Made by a program: the position numbers and the translations under genes
Source: Rhodobacteraceae bacterium KLH11
GTDB taxonomy: Bacteria; Pseudomonadota; Alphaproteobacteria; Rhodobacterales; Rhodobacteraceae
Reading direction: 5' to 3'
NCBI GenBank assembly: GCA_000158135.1
Contig: DS999531.1
Coordinates: 2,784,008-2,848,007, forward strand
DNA: 64,000 nt
Notes under the pieces: model-generated
Told to the model about the DNA's origin: nothing
The model's input: only the letters and a program-made list of their open reading frames with translations
The model's database searches: none
Shown: in pieces, positions 48,097-57,299 of the stretch
Layout of the letters: the number at the start of each line of letters is the position of its first letter
Numbering within the stretch: the first letter of the stretch is position 1

Positions 48097-49194
48097 ATGA
48101 GGATCGTTTTCAAAACCAGCTACATGCAGGATATCCGGCCCTGGAAGGATGGCTATCAGCTTTGCCTCTATCTGATCCTGCTGGCGATGGTCGCGGCAGC
48201 GCCCTGGTGGCTGGATGATTTCTATCTGGGAGAGCTGACCAACGTGCTGGTCTGGGCGATCGCTGGTCTGGGCCTGATGATCCTGACCGGACACACCGGG
48301 CAGGCCAGCCTTGGCCACGCGGCATTTCTGGCTGTCGGATGCTATTCCAACGTCATCCTGATTGAGGCCGGGGTACCCTTTCTTCTCGCTTTCCCGCTTG
48401 CCGGGCTTCTGACGGGTATTGCAGGCGTGACAGTGGCAATCCCTGCCCTGCGCTTGCATGGTATCTATCTGGCGATCTTTACATTGGCGCTGTCAGTGCT
48501 GATGGACGACATCATCGTCTTGGCCGAGCCGATCACCGGAGGGGTCGCGGGTAAGTATTTGGGCGGGGTCGAGATTTTTGGCCATCTGGTCGACCGCTGG
48601 GGAACACCTGATCAGTTCTTCTGGCTGGTGCTGGGTGTCGCCGTCATCGTCACGCTGGGCTATATCAACCTGCTGCGTTCGCCGCTGGGGCGCAGTTTTA
48701 TCGCTGTGCGGGATTCCGAGGTCTCTGCGCAGGCGATGGGCGTGGACATTGCCCGCACCAAGATGATCTCATTCGCGCTGTCCTGCGCCGTCACCGGTCT
48801 GGCGGGCGCGCTGATGGGGCTTTATGCCGGGGCGTTCAACAATGAGACCTTCAGCGTCATCATCTCGATCCAGTTGCTGATGATGATCGTGATCGGGGGC
48901 CTCGGCTCGATCCATGGGGCATTCCTTGGGGCCATCGTGATCGGGTTTCTGCCGCAGTTCCTGTCGATCTCGAAGGAATATGTCGGGGCCATAATCGGCA
49001 GTAATACCGTGGCGATCCCGGGCCTTGAATTTGGCATATTCGGGGTCATCCTGATTGCTTTCATCCTGTTTGAACCCATGGGCATGTATGGCCGCTGGTT
49101 GAAAATCCGCACATGGTTCGAGCTGTTCCCCTTCTACCGCAAGGATATGTTCAAGCGTCAGAAATCCTACCTCAAGACGGAGCGCCTTAGATGA
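48097..49194 (+). CDS. Second ABC transporter permease, LivM type
   Basis: A 365-residue LivM-family permease with about nine membrane segments. The coupling motif is SPLGRSFIAVRDSEVSAQAMGVDIARTK, and GGLGSIHGAFLGAI is the C-terminal glycine-rich motif. It is separated from the LivH gene by four bases and overlaps the next ATPase gene by four. It is shorter than the LivM at 853 and lacks that protein's extra loop, suggesting a different substrate. Confidence 0.88.
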   Translation: MRIVFKTSYMQDIRPWKDGYQLCLYLILLAMVAAAPWWLDDFYLGELTNVLVWAIAGLGLMILTGHTGQASLGHAAFLAVGCYSNVILIEAGVPFLLAFPLAGLLTGIAGVTVAIPALRLHGIYLAIFTLALSVLMDDIIVLAEPITGGVAGKYLGGVEIFGHLVDRWGTPDQFFWLVLGVAVIVTLGYINLLRSPLGRSFIAVRDSEVSAQAMGVDIARTKMISFALSCAVTGLAGALMGLYAGAFNNETFSVIISIQLLMMIVIGGLGSIHGAFLGAIVIGFLPQFLSISKEYVGAIIGSNTVAIPGLEFGIFGVILIAFILFEPMGMYGRWLKIRTWFELFPFYRKDMFKRQKSYLKTERLR

Positions 49195-49955
49195 GCCTGC
49201 TTGAGTTTGAAAACGTCACCCTGACCTTTGGCGGATTGACCGCGGTGGATGATCTGTCATTTCAGGTCGAACACGGCGAGGTGTTTGCCATTGTCGGGCC
49301 AAACGGGGCCGGAAAATCCACGGTTTTCAACCTGATTTCCCGGTTTTACGATCCTGATGCAGGTGCGATCAGGTTTGACGGGCAGGATTTGCTGCAGGTG
49401 AAATCCTCGGGCGTTGCAGCTTTTGGTGTGGCGCGCACCTTCCAGAATATCGAGCTGTTCGAACATGCGACCGTCTTGCAGAACCTGCTGGTCGGGCGAC
49501 ACAGGCATCGCCGCACCAATCTGCTGTCCGAGATTCTGTTCACCCCGTCCGCCCGGCGACAGGAAATCGAGAACCGGGAAAAGGTGGAAGCGGTTATCGA
49601 CTTTCTCGACCTGCAGCCCTTTCGGGACAAGCTGATCTCGGGCCTGCCCTACGGCGTGCGCAAGGTGGTTGAGGTCGCGCGGGCTTTGGCAACCGAACCA
49701 AAGCTGCTGCTGCTGGACGAACCCGCCTCGGGCCTGTCGGTGGAAGAGACCACGGATATGCGTTGGTGGATCGATGATATCCGACGGCAGATGGGGATCA
49801 CGGTGCTGATGGTGGAACATGACATGGGGCTGGTCTCGGGCGTGTCTGACCGGGTTCTGGCCATGGCCGATGGTGCGAAACTGGCGCTTGGCACACCGGC
49901 GCAGGTGCAATCGCATCCAGCCGTGATCGAGGCCTATCTGGGAAAAGCTTCATGA
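49191..49955 (+). CDS. Second ABC transporter ATP-binding protein, LivG type
   Basis: A 254-residue ABC ATPase. Walker A GPNGAGKS, the signature, which reads LPYGVRKVVEVARAL (a degenerate LSGGQ typical of many LivG proteins), Walker B LLLLDEPASGLS and VEHDMGLVSG are present. The signature degeneration is a normal feature of this clade. It overlaps livM and livF by four bases on each side. Confidence 0.88.
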   Translation: MSLLEFENVTLTFGGLTAVDDLSFQVEHGEVFAIVGPNGAGKSTVFNLISRFYDPDAGAIRFDGQDLLQVKSSGVAAFGVARTFQNIELFEHATVLQNLLVGRHRHRRTNLLSEILFTPSARRQEIENREKVEAVIDFLDLQPFRDKLISGLPYGVRKVVEVARALATEPKLLLLDEPASGLSVEETTDMRWWIDDIRRQMGITVLMVEHDMGLVSGVSDRVLAMADGAKLALGTPAQVQSHPAVIEAYLGKAS

Positions 49956-50725
49956 GCCAACCGGTCCTCAGCATCCGCAACATCGAAAGCTTTTATGGCC
50001 CCATCATGGCCATTCGCGGTGTGTCGCTGGATGTGCATCCGGGCCAGATCGTCTCGATCCTTGGTGCGAATGGCGCAGGCAAGACGACCCTGATGAAAAC
50101 CATATCGGGTGTCATGGACCCCGAGAAAGGGACGATTTCTTTTGATGGTCAGCACATTCAGGGCCTTGAGCCGCACAAGATCGTGCAAAAAGGCATCGTA
50201 CACATACCTGAAGGGCGCGAGGTTTTCCCGCTGCTGACTGTCGATGAAAACCTCAGCCTCGGGGCCTATACCCTGACTGACAAAGGCCAGATCGATCACG
50301 ACCGCGATCTGGTGTTTTCATACTTCCCCATCCTCAGGGACCGCCGCGCGCAAGAGGCCGGAACGCTGTCGGGCGGGCAACAGCAGATGCTGGCCATCGG
50401 GCGCGGGTTGATGGCAAACCCGAAGATCATGCTGCTGGACGAGCCTTCACTGGGTCTGTCGCCGCTGCTGGTTCAGGAAATCTTTGATATCCTCAAACGT
50501 CTCAATGATGAGCAGAACATGACCATGATACTGGTCGAGCAAAACGCCACCGCCGCGCTTGAACTGGCCCATCATGGCTATGTGATGGAGATTGGCCGCA
50601 TCGTCATGGACGGCACCGCGGATGTGCTGATGCAATCCGAAGATATCCGAAACTTCTATCTGGGCGTTCAGGAAGAAGGCGCGCGCGAGAACCGCCGCTG
50701 GAAACGCAAAAAGACGTGGAGGTAG
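49952..50725 (+). CDS. Second ABC transporter ATP-binding protein, LivF type
   Basis: A 257-residue ABC ATPase. Walker A GANGAGKT, signature LSGGQQQMLAIGRGLM, Walker B IMLLDEPSLGLSP and ILVEQNATAALEL are all present. It ends with a basic tail (NRRWKRKKTWR) not seen in the LivF at 3559. Its last bases include the ribosome binding site of the acyl-CoA synthetase, five bases on. Confidence 0.88.
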   Translation: MSQPVLSIRNIESFYGPIMAIRGVSLDVHPGQIVSILGANGAGKTTLMKTISGVMDPEKGTISFDGQHIQGLEPHKIVQKGIVHIPEGREVFPLLTVDENLSLGAYTLTDKGQIDHDRDLVFSYFPILRDRRAQEAGTLSGGQQQMLAIGRGLMANPKIMLLDEPSLGLSPLLVQEIFDILKRLNDEQNMTMILVEQNATAALELAHHGYVMEIGRIVMDGTADVLMQSEDIRNFYLGVQEEGARENRRWKRKKTWR

Positions 50726-50730
50726 GCCGG

Positions 50731-52617
50731 ATGGATGCAAGCGCCCTGCCCCCTCAGGCCATGATCAACGGCGTGCGGTTCAATGCCACCCCCGGGCAGC
50801 GACCGCTGCGGGTCGATGGCTGTACCACGATCTGCGCGCTGTTCCAGAAACGTTGCGCAGAGCTTGGGCCGCGCACAGCGCATCGCGAGAAAGATTTCGG
50901 TATCTGGAAACCCTATTCCTGGGCCGACTATTGGCAGCATGCCAAATGGATCGGGCTGGCACTGCGCAAGCTGGGGCTGCAACGGGGCGAGGTGGTCGCG
51001 ATCCTGTCCGAAGACCGCAAGGAATGGGCCTGGTTCGATATGGGCATCCAGTGCGTCGGCGGGATCGCCTCGGGCGTCTACACCACGGATTCAGCCATCC
51101 AATTGAAATATCTGATCAACGACAGCAACAGCCGGTTTCTGATTGTCGAAGACGAAGAGCAACTGGACAAGTTCTTTGAGGTTGAAAACGACCTGCCCGA
51201 TCTGCTCAAGGTCATTATCCTTGAAGACGAAGGTTTGCATGAGCTCACCCACCCTCGCTGTATGATGATCGAGGATCTCTACGCATTGGGTCAGCAGGCT
51301 GAACGTGAAGCGCCGGGTGTTTTCGAGGCCGAGATCGCACTTGGCACGCCGCAGGATACGGCATTGCTTGTCTATACATCCGGCACCACCGGAAACCCCA
51401 AGGGTGCGATGCTGAGCCATGAAAACATCATGGCCGCGATCGAGGCCGGGGCCCATTCCCTGCCCTCGCTTGCGACGGATGAGCAGCTGTGTTTCCTGCC
51501 GCTCTGCCATATTCTGGAACGCGATGTGTCGATCTACTATCCGCTGGCAACAAAAAGCACCGTCAATTTCGCCGAAAGCCCCGAGACCGTGTTTGCCAAT
51601 CTGCAAGAGGTTTCGCCAGCCACCTTCACCGCCGTCCCGCGCGTGTGGGAGAAGATCTATGCCCATGTCCAGTTCATGGTGAAAGAGGCAACACCAACCG
51701 GTCGGTTTGTGTTCTCTCGGGCGCTGAAGGCGGGCATGGTGCGGGCCGAATACATCCTTGCAGGCAAGCCTGTCCCGGCCCTTGTCGCGATGCGGTTCGG
51801 GCTGTGGGATCGGCTGGTCTTCCGCAATCTGCGCCGGATGCTGGGGATGGACAGGATGCGCCGGGGCGGCTCGGGCGCGGCCCCGATCTCGCCCGATCTG
51901 CTCAGATGGTACTGGGCCATTGGCGTGCCGATGGTCGAAGGCTTCGGGATGACCGAGACCGCCGGTATCGCGGCGCTGAATACGCTTGAGGCCAACAAGA
52001 TCGGCACCATCGGCAAGCCGGTGCCGGGAAACGACATTCGTATTTCGGAGGACGGGGAAATACAGGTCAAAGGCCTGAATGTTTTTCAGGGCTACTGGCG
52101 CAACAACGCCAAAACCGCCGAAACCTTCACCGCAGATGGCTGGCTGCGCACCGGTGACATGGGTCATGTTGACGAGGATGGCTTTGTGACAATCACAGGT
52201 CGCCTGAAAGACATCATCATCACCGCTGGCGGCAAAAACATCACCCCCGCCGAGATCGAAAGCGCCCTGAAATTCAGCCAGTATATCTCGGACGCCGTCA
52301 TGATCGGGGATCGGCGCAAATATCTGACTGCACTGATTATGATCGATCAGGAAAACGTCGAGAAATTCGCACAGGAACGCAAGATTCCGTTCTCGAATTT
52401 CGCCTCTCTTTGCGCCGCACCTGAGGTCATCGCGTTGATCGAACGTGAGATTGCAGCCGTAAACAGCGGTTTCGCCCGCGTCGAACAGATCAAGGATTTC
52501 CGCCTGATCGATGTGTTGCTGAGCGCCGAGGATGAAGAACTGACCGCCACAATGAAACTGAAACGTGGATTGGTGGAAAAGAAACACGCACATCTCATTG
52601 AAGATATGTACACTTAA
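50731..52617 (+). CDS. AMP-forming acyl-CoA synthetase inside the second liv operon
   Basis: A 628-residue long-chain-type fatty acid--CoA ligase (ANL superfamily). The P-loop is VYTSGTTGNPKGAMLSHENI, followed by FLPLCHILERDVSIYYPL, GFGMTETAGIA, and the hinge and C-terminal lysine region with GRLKDIIITAGGKNITPAEIE. The ATG at 50731 follows GGAGG; a GTG five codons upstream is the alternative. It lies between livF and the binding-protein gene. It probably activates the imported carboxylic acid; chain-length preference is not predictable. Confidence 0.9.
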   Translation: MDASALPPQAMINGVRFNATPGQRPLRVDGCTTICALFQKRCAELGPRTAHREKDFGIWKPYSWADYWQHAKWIGLALRKLGLQRGEVVAILSEDRKEWAWFDMGIQCVGGIASGVYTTDSAIQLKYLINDSNSRFLIVEDEEQLDKFFEVENDLPDLLKVIILEDEGLHELTHPRCMMIEDLYALGQQAEREAPGVFEAEIALGTPQDTALLVYTSGTTGNPKGAMLSHENIMAAIEAGAHSLPSLATDEQLCFLPLCHILERDVSIYYPLATKSTVNFAESPETVFANLQEVSPATFTAVPRVWEKIYAHVQFMVKEATPTGRFVFSRALKAGMVRAEYILAGKPVPALVAMRFGLWDRLVFRNLRRMLGMDRMRRGGSGAAPISPDLLRWYWAIGVPMVEGFGMTETAGIAALNTLEANKIGTIGKPVPGNDIRISEDGEIQVKGLNVFQGYWRNNAKTAETFTADGWLRTGDMGHVDEDGFVTITGRLKDIIITAGGKNITPAEIESALKFSQYISDAVMIGDRRKYLTALIMIDQENVEKFAQERKIPFSNFASLCAAPEVIALIEREIAAVNSGFARVEQIKDFRLIDVLLSAEDEELTATMKLKRGLVEKKHAHLIEDMYT

Positions 52618-52646
52618 CCAAGGGGCGACCTACAGGGAGATAAATT

Positions 52647-53807
52647 ATGAAAAACCTGATTCAACGTCTGGCCGCAGCCACGGCCCTGACCGCATCCGCC
52701 ACACTTGGCGCAGCACAAACGCAGGGGGTCACCGATGATGAGATCGTGATCGGCTCGGTCAATGACCTGAGCGGTATTTTCGCGGCAGTCGGCGTACCGG
52801 CGACCAAAGGCGCAAACGTGGTTTTTGATCGCGTCAATGCTGCTGGTGGCGTGCATGGGCGTAAAATTCGGTATGTGATTGAAGATAACGGTTATCAGTT
52901 ACCGCGTGCGATGCAGGGCTATAACAAGCTGCTCAATCGCGACAAGGTATTTGCCATGCTGCAATCGCTGGGCACGCCGATGAATATGGCAGGATTCAAA
53001 CTGCTGGACCCGAAAGGCATTCCCAATGTCGCCCCCCTGACCGCTGCGCGGCAGATGCTGCAAGAGCCGGTGAGGAACAAGTTCACCTCGTTTTCCACCT
53101 ACTACGATCAGGCACGGATTGGGGTGAAATATCTGGCAGGTGAGTTCGGCTCACAAGCGGTTTGCTCGATGTATCTGCCCACCGACTTTGGCGAAGAAAT
53201 TCTGGACGGCAGCAAAGCCGGTGCCGAAGAAGCCGGAATTAGCTTTGCCGCGGAAACCACTCACAAACCAGACGAAACGGACTTTGTTGGTTCGCTGAGC
53301 AAGCTCAGGGAAGAGGGTTGCGATATCGTCACCATGGCGTTGGGTGTACGTCAGGCGATCACCGTTGTGGGCACGGCCAAGAAGATGGGGCTGGAGGATA
53401 TGAAATTCCTTGGAACCTCGGCCAGTTTTCTGACGGTGGTGGCACAGGTACCCGGTGGCGTGACCGATGGCTTCTATGCCGCGGCTTCCTGGCAAGACCT
53501 GTGGGCCCGCGCAGCAGAGCCTGCCCCGGCGGCGTTCATTGCCGAATACAAGGAAGCAACCGGTGAAGACCCCGTGGGCTTTGCAATGCTGGGTTATTCA
53601 GCCGCCGAAATGATGGTTCGCGCACTTGAGGTTGCTGGCCCTGATCTCACGCATGACAGTTTTATCGCCGCGATGGAGACGCTGGATTATCAGGATGATC
53701 TGGTCGGCAACCATATCACCTACGGCCCGGATGATCATCAGGGGGCCGATACGGTTTTTGTGAATGTCGTGGAAGATGGCGCCTGGAAGCTGGTTTACGA
53801 AGAATAA
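52647..53807 (+). CDS. Second liv-type substrate-binding protein
   Basis: A 386-residue periplasmic binding protein of the type 1 fold. The signal peptide ends near LGA-AQ (about residue 23). The mature protein starts QGVTDDEIVIGSVNDLSGIFAAVG and contains GVHGRKIRYVIEDNGYQLPRAMQGY and TYYDQARIGVKYLAG. The ligand-binding region differs clearly from the LivK at 5296, matching the DUF-like aromatic/fatty-acid-binding members of the class. The gene closes the operon; a bidirectional terminator follows. Confidence 0.9.
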   Translation: MKNLIQRLAAATALTASATLGAAQTQGVTDDEIVIGSVNDLSGIFAAVGVPATKGANVVFDRVNAAGGVHGRKIRYVIEDNGYQLPRAMQGYNKLLNRDKVFAMLQSLGTPMNMAGFKLLDPKGIPNVAPLTAARQMLQEPVRNKFTSFSTYYDQARIGVKYLAGEFGSQAVCSMYLPTDFGEEILDGSKAGAEEAGISFAAETTHKPDETDFVGSLSKLREEGCDIVTMALGVRQAITVVGTAKKMGLEDMKFLGTSASFLTVVAQVPGGVTDGFYAAASWQDLWARAAEPAPAAFIAEYKEATGEDPVGFAMLGYSAAEMMVRALEVAGPDLTHDSFIAAMETLDYQDDLVGNHITYGPDDHQGADTVFVNVVEDGAWKLVYEE

Positions 53808-53827
53808 ACCCAAGCTGATGGCCAACG

Positions 53828-53857
53828 AAAAAGGGCTCGCGGTTGCGAGCCCTTTCT
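53828..53857. terminator. Bidirectional terminator between the second liv operon and rpsI
   Basis: An 11-bp stem (AAAGGGCTCGC / GCGAGCCCTTT, loop GGTT; 53830-53840 with 53845-53855). AAAAA on the left gives TTTTT on the minus strand, and CCCTTTCTATTTC on the right gives a T-rich tail on the plus strand, so both the liv and rpsI transcripts can end here. Confidence 0.85.
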
Positions 53858-53876
53858 ATTTCGTAGTTCTTGGCGA

Positions 53877-54362
53877 TTAACGCTTCGAGAACTGGAACGA
53901 ACGACGCGCTTTGCGCTTACCGTATTTCTTACGTTCCACAACGCGGCTGTCACGGGTCAGGAAGCCAGCGGCTTTCAGGGCACCACGCAAGGACGGATCG
54001 TACAGTTGCAGCGCTTTCGAGATGCCGTGCTTGACCGCACCGGCTTGACCGGTCAGGCCACCGCCCTTGACGGTTGCAACAACGTCGAACTCACCTTCCA
54101 CACCGGCAACCTGGAACGGCTGGCGCAGGATCAGCTGCAGAACGGGACGTGCGAAGTAGGTGTCCTGATCCTTGCCGTTCACGGTGACCTTGCCGGAACC
54201 CGGCTTGATCCAGACGCGGGCAACAGCGTCTTTACGCTTGCCGGTGGCGTAGGAACGGCCCAGCTCGTCACGCACGGGTTCACGTGCGATGACTTCCTCA
54301 GTCACGGTTTCAACGCCTGCAACGGCGCTCAGCTCTTCGAGAGTATTGATCTGATCAGCCAT
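53877..54362 (-). CDS. rpsI: Small ribosomal subunit protein uS9
   Basis: A 161-residue uS9. The C-terminal 125 residues include [48 protein letters not shown] and the basic end [17 protein letters not shown] that reaches the P-site tRNA. About 35 extra N-terminal residues ([16 protein letters not shown]) are typical of alphaproteobacteria. It follows rplM by six bases in the same transcript. Confidence 0.96.
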   Translation of the reverse strand: MADQINTLEELSAVAGVETVTEEVIAREPVRDELGRSYATGKRKDAVARVWIKPGSGKVTVNGKDQDTYFARPVLQLILRQPFQVAGVEGEFDVVATVKGGGLTGQAGAVKHGISKALQLYDPSLRGALKAAGFLTRDSRVVERKKYGKRKARRSFQFSKR

Positions 54363-54368
54363 CGGTCA

Positions 54369-54827
54369 TTAGCTCCGGGTGTTTTTCTTGTTCATGGATG
54401 CAACATCCAGAACTTCGGGCGCTTGCGCCTCATGAGGATGCTCGGCACCGGCGTAGACGCGCAGGTTGGTCATCTGCTGACGCGCCAGACGATTGCCCGG
54501 CAACATGCGCTTGACCGCCTGGGTCACGACGCGCTCGGGGTGTGCGCCTTCAAGGATCTGCTGCTTGGTGCGCGACTTGATGCCACCCGGGTGGCCGGTG
54601 TGCCAGTAGAAGTTCTCATCGCGCTTCTTGCCGGTCATCTGGATTTTGTCAGCGTTGATCACGATGACATTGTCGCCCATGTCCATGTTCGGGGTGAACG
54701 ACGCTTTGTGCTTGCCACGCAGGCGCATGGCGACGATCGAGGCAAGACGGCCCAGAACAACGCCCTCGGCGTCGATCAGGATCCATTTCTTGTCGATGTC
54801 TGCAGGTGTTGCAGAAAAGGTTTTCAT
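54369..54827 (-). CDS. rplM: Large ribosomal subunit protein uL13
   Basis: A 152-residue uL13: [50 protein letters not shown] and KMTGKKRDE-like text ([20 protein letters not shown]). The ATG at 54827 gives the family N-terminus; the frame stays open through the leader. It precedes rpsI as in most bacteria. A promoter is seen upstream at 54892-54920. Confidence 0.96.
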   Translation of the reverse strand: MKTFSATPADIDKKWILIDAEGVVLGRLASIVAMRLRGKHKASFTPNMDMGDNVIVINADKIQMTGKKRDENFYWHTGHPGGIKSRTKQQILEGAHPERVVTQAVKRMLPGNRLARQQMTNLRVYAGAEHPHEAQAPEVLDVASMNKKNTRS

Positions 54828-54891
54828 GGCAGGATAGTCCTGTTTGATGTGAAAGACCGCCCCAGCGGAGCGGCCCGAATTCGATGGAGGG

Positions 54892-54920
54892 GGTTTAGAC
54901 CTACCCGCCATGCAGGTCAA
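54892..54920 (-). promoter_or_regulatory. Putative sigma-70 promoter for rplM-rpsI
   Basis: Read on the minus strand: TTGACC (54920-54915), 17-base spacer, TAAACC (54897-54892), about 65 bases before the rplM start. The remaining 54921-55007 stretch is AT-rich and without a gene. Confidence 0.55.
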
Positions 54921-55007
54921 TACACGCAAAACAGATTTAACTATGCAATAACAATACGTTATAAAATAGGTATTATTTTACCCCACAAATCCGGGTGCCA
55001 TCAGACA

Positions 55008-56411
55008 TTAAACGCTGATCTGTTCGGGCGGATTGTCGAGCAATGCACGCAGGCGCAACATTGCATCCTCGAACTGCTCTAACGAGACATGCCCGTTTAC
55101 CGCGATGCGTACCGCATTGGGTGCGCGCCCGTCACGCAATGCAAATTCATCGGCTGAGCGTAGCTGAATCCCTTCACGCTCAGCTGCGCGGCTGAATGCT
55201 GCCGATCGCCAACCAGACGGCAAACTTAGCCAGACAAACGGAATTTCGGGATCCCAATTCAGCTCAAACCCACCCAGCGCATTTACGGCCACCCTCACAT
55301 ATTCCCCCATCTTGGTCCGAACGTCCCGAGCCAATTGGCGGGCATTCGGATGTCCCAACAATAATCGCGTCAGCTCTGCCAGTGGCTGTGCAAGGCCAAA
55401 ATACCCGTATTCTGCGGACCTGCGCAGATCGCCACCGCGCTCTTTCGGGGCGACCGCAAAACCAACGCGCAGCGCAGGTGTCAGGGTTTTTGAGATCGAA
55501 GAGACATGCCAGCCCCGTTCGGGCGCCAAAGCGCGATAGCTCGGGGCGCGGGCGTCACCCATGCGATAGCAGTCATCCTCGATAATCTGCAGGTCATATT
55601 TGCGGGCAACCTCCACAACTTCCTTACGTCGCTGCAACGGAGAATGCCCGCCTGTCGGGTTCTGGACCTCGGGTGAGACGCAAATCGCCTGCGCTTTGGT
55701 CTGCCGCAGGATATGGTCCAACGCGTCGGGGCTGATCCCCCATCTGTCCATCTTCACGCCGATCACTTCTGCACGCATCAGCTCACCTGCCCGCCGGAAC
55801 CCGGCATAGGACAGGTCTTCAACCAGAACCACAGGTTTGGGGCCACTCAGAACGGTTTGAAATACCACACAAAGCCCACTTTGGCCGCCATGGGTCAGCA
55901 CAATGTCATCTGCCGCAACCGCACCCATCGGCAGGTCGGCCAGCCAATCCGCCACAACCTGACGCACTGGTTGATAGGCATCCCGGGTGGGGTAGTTCAT
56001 GAACATGCGCGGATCGCCCTGCGCGACTTTGGCAAGACATTCACGGATCAGGGCCACCTGCCCCACATCCGGCAGGCGCGGGCTGAACAGGCTGACATTC
56101 GCGCCGGATTTGTCATCCTTCATGTGCAGCTGTCGCGACCAGACATCATCAAGGATGGGCGACCGTGGTGGGGCAACAAATGTACCCCGCCCGACCTCGG
56201 CCTGTAGCAACCCTTCGTCTGTCAGGATCGTATAGGCCCGCGCGACCGTACCCGGCGTGATATTCAATCGGTAGGCCAGCTCTCGTACCGGGGGCAGTTT
56301 TTTACCGACCTCCAGTGATTTGTTTTCTATTGCTTTTCGGATTGTATCAGCCACCAGAGTATATTTCGGGCCCTTCGATTTCGGGAGCGCGTCCGGCCAA
56401 ATTGTATCCAT
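55008..56411 (-). CDS. MocR-type regulator (GntR HTH fused to class I aminotransferase domain)
   Basis: A 467-residue MocR/PdxR-class regulator. Residues 15-85 form the GntR winged helix (YTLVADTIRKAIENKSLEVGKKLPPVRELAYRLNI), and residues 110-460 the fold-type I aminotransferase-like domain. The PLP lysine is in VSSISKTLTPALRVGF, with the arginine further down. Such proteins sense PLP or its derivatives or amines and usually activate a divergent gene. Here the divergent gene is a DUF1127 protein, with 99 bases between the two start codons. Palindromes occur in that spacer. The usual targets (gabT, pdxST) are not adjacent. Confidence 0.88.
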   Translation of the reverse strand: MDTIWPDALPKSKGPKYTLVADTIRKAIENKSLEVGKKLPPVRELAYRLNITPGTVARAYTILTDEGLLQAEVGRGTFVAPPRSPILDDVWSRQLHMKDDKSGANVSLFSPRLPDVGQVALIRECLAKVAQGDPRMFMNYPTRDAYQPVRQVVADWLADLPMGAVAADDIVLTHGGQSGLCVVFQTVLSGPKPVVLVEDLSYAGFRRAGELMRAEVIGVKMDRWGISPDALDHILRQTKAQAICVSPEVQNPTGGHSPLQRRKEVVEVARKYDLQIIEDDCYRMGDARAPSYRALAPERGWHVSSISKTLTPALRVGFAVAPKERGGDLRRSAEYGYFGLAQPLAELTRLLLGHPNARQLARDVRTKMGEYVRVAVNALGGFELNWDPEIPFVWLSLPSGWRSAAFSRAAEREGIQLRSADEFALRDGRAPNAVRIAVNGHVSLEQFEDAMLRLRALLDNPPEQISV

Positions 56412-56432
56412 TACAATTCTTTCTTTGATTTC

Positions 56433-56485
56433 GACACAATATTGAATGTACCAACTATTTGTACTGAATAAGTTGATATTGTGTC
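56433..56485. promoter_or_regulatory. Candidate operator in the MocR-DUF1127 divergent promoter
   Basis: A perfect inverted repeat, GACACAATAT (56433-56442) and ATATTGTGTC (56476-56485), spans the middle of the 99-base spacer. Related TTGTA/TACAA elements occur at 56400-56418 (AATTGTA-TCCAT-TACAATT, overlapping the MocR start codon) and at 56488-56494. They are good candidates for the MocR binding sites and for autorepression. Confidence 0.5.
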
Positions 56486-56510
56486 AATACAATTTGAAAG
56501 GATACCCAGG

Positions 56511-56735
56511 ATGACACGCGCAATGAACACCTCCGCCCTTATGCTGCTGAACGCCAGCCCCCGGCTGCCGCTGATCGCCGCGCTGGCCGTGCGGTTTGCA
56601 GCGATTGTCACGCAATGGGAACAGCGCCGCCGCAGCCGCATCAATTTGGGCAAGCTGGATGACAGATTGCTGCGTGATGTCGGGTTGACGCGGCATCACG
56701 CAGATCAGGAAGTCAGCCGCTTTTTCTGGATGTGA
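56511..56735 (+). CDS. DUF1127 small protein
   Basis: A 74-residue protein with a hydrophobic N-terminal half (LPLIAALAVRFAAIV) and the DUF1127 arginine-rich motif (LGKLDDRLLRDVGLTRHHADQE, about residues 46-67). Some alphaproteobacterial DUF1127 proteins, such as Rhodobacter CcaF1, take part in RNA turnover; whether this applies here is not known. The ATG at 56511 follows GAAAGGA by nine bases. It is divergent from MocR and is ended by a strong terminator. Confidence 0.85.
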   Translation: MTRAMNTSALMLLNASPRLPLIAALAVRFAAIVTQWEQRRRSRINLGKLDDRLLRDVGLTRHHADQEVSRFFWM

Positions 56736-56772
56736 TACGTAATCCCCAGTCCCGTTTACGGGACCTCTTCCT

Positions 56773-56799
56773 GGCCGGGGCTTGCCCCGGCCTTTTTTT
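56773..56799 (+). terminator. Intrinsic terminator after the DUF1127 gene
   Basis: GGCCGGGG-CTTG-CCCCGGCC followed by seven T residues. The T-run contains the stop codon of the convergent thioesterase gene. A weaker GTCCCG/CGGGAC hairpin precedes it at 56751-56766. Confidence 0.9.
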
Positions 56800-57241
56800 A
56801 TCCGAATGCCGATGCTGCTGATCCTTCGGGTGGAAGAGAATAAGTCATGCTTGCCCGCGCGACCGGTTTGTCGGACCCTTCCGAATACATCAGCACATCG
56901 CCAACCGCCAAAGTCCGGCCCAGCTTGAGCAACTTGCATTGGGCGATCATATCGGCCCCGCCCTCTGGTTTGCGCAGAAAATCGATCGAGCTGCTGGTGG
57001 TAACCGCCAGCGATTGCCGCCCCTTTCGCGCCAGGACCAGGGCGTAGACACAGACATCTGCAAGCCCGAACATCGAGGGGCCAGAGACCGTGCCACCGGG
57101 GCGCAGGTGCCGTTCCTCGACCCGCAGGCGCATGGTGATGGTTTCTTCGGTCAGCTCCACGACCTCAAAATCCCTGTGAACCTGTGGAAAGACCTGCGCC
57201 ATGTACTCGGCCAGTTCTTTTTTGTTCAACGCTAATGACAT
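56798..57241 (-). CDS. PaaI-type thioesterase (hotdog fold)
   Basis: A 147-residue hotdog protein. The conserved HLRPGGTVSGPSMFGLADVCVYA region holds the His-x3-Gly-Gly motif and the catalytic aspartate of PaaI-like thioesterases. Substrate is probably a CoA thioester. It is transcribed away from the enoyl-CoA hydratase gene, with a 58-base divergent spacer. Both are in accordance with fatty-acyl or aromatic CoA metabolism. Confidence 0.85.
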   Translation of the reverse strand: MSLALNKKELAEYMAQVFPQVHRDFEVVELTEETITMRLRVEERHLRPGGTVSGPSMFGLADVCVYALVLARKGRQSLAVTTSSSIDFLRKPEGGADMIAQCKLLKLGRTLAVGDVLMYSEGSDKPVARASMTYSLPPEGSAASAFG

Positions 57242-57299
57242 GCTTTCCCTCTTCCTTCTGCGCCCCTAGAGTTGGCCCAACAGCCAGCGGGAGGGCAAG

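Noticed and set aside
54006-55082. 358-codon plus-strand frame opposite rpsI and rplM
   Set aside because: Antisense to two ribosomal protein genes; no domain.
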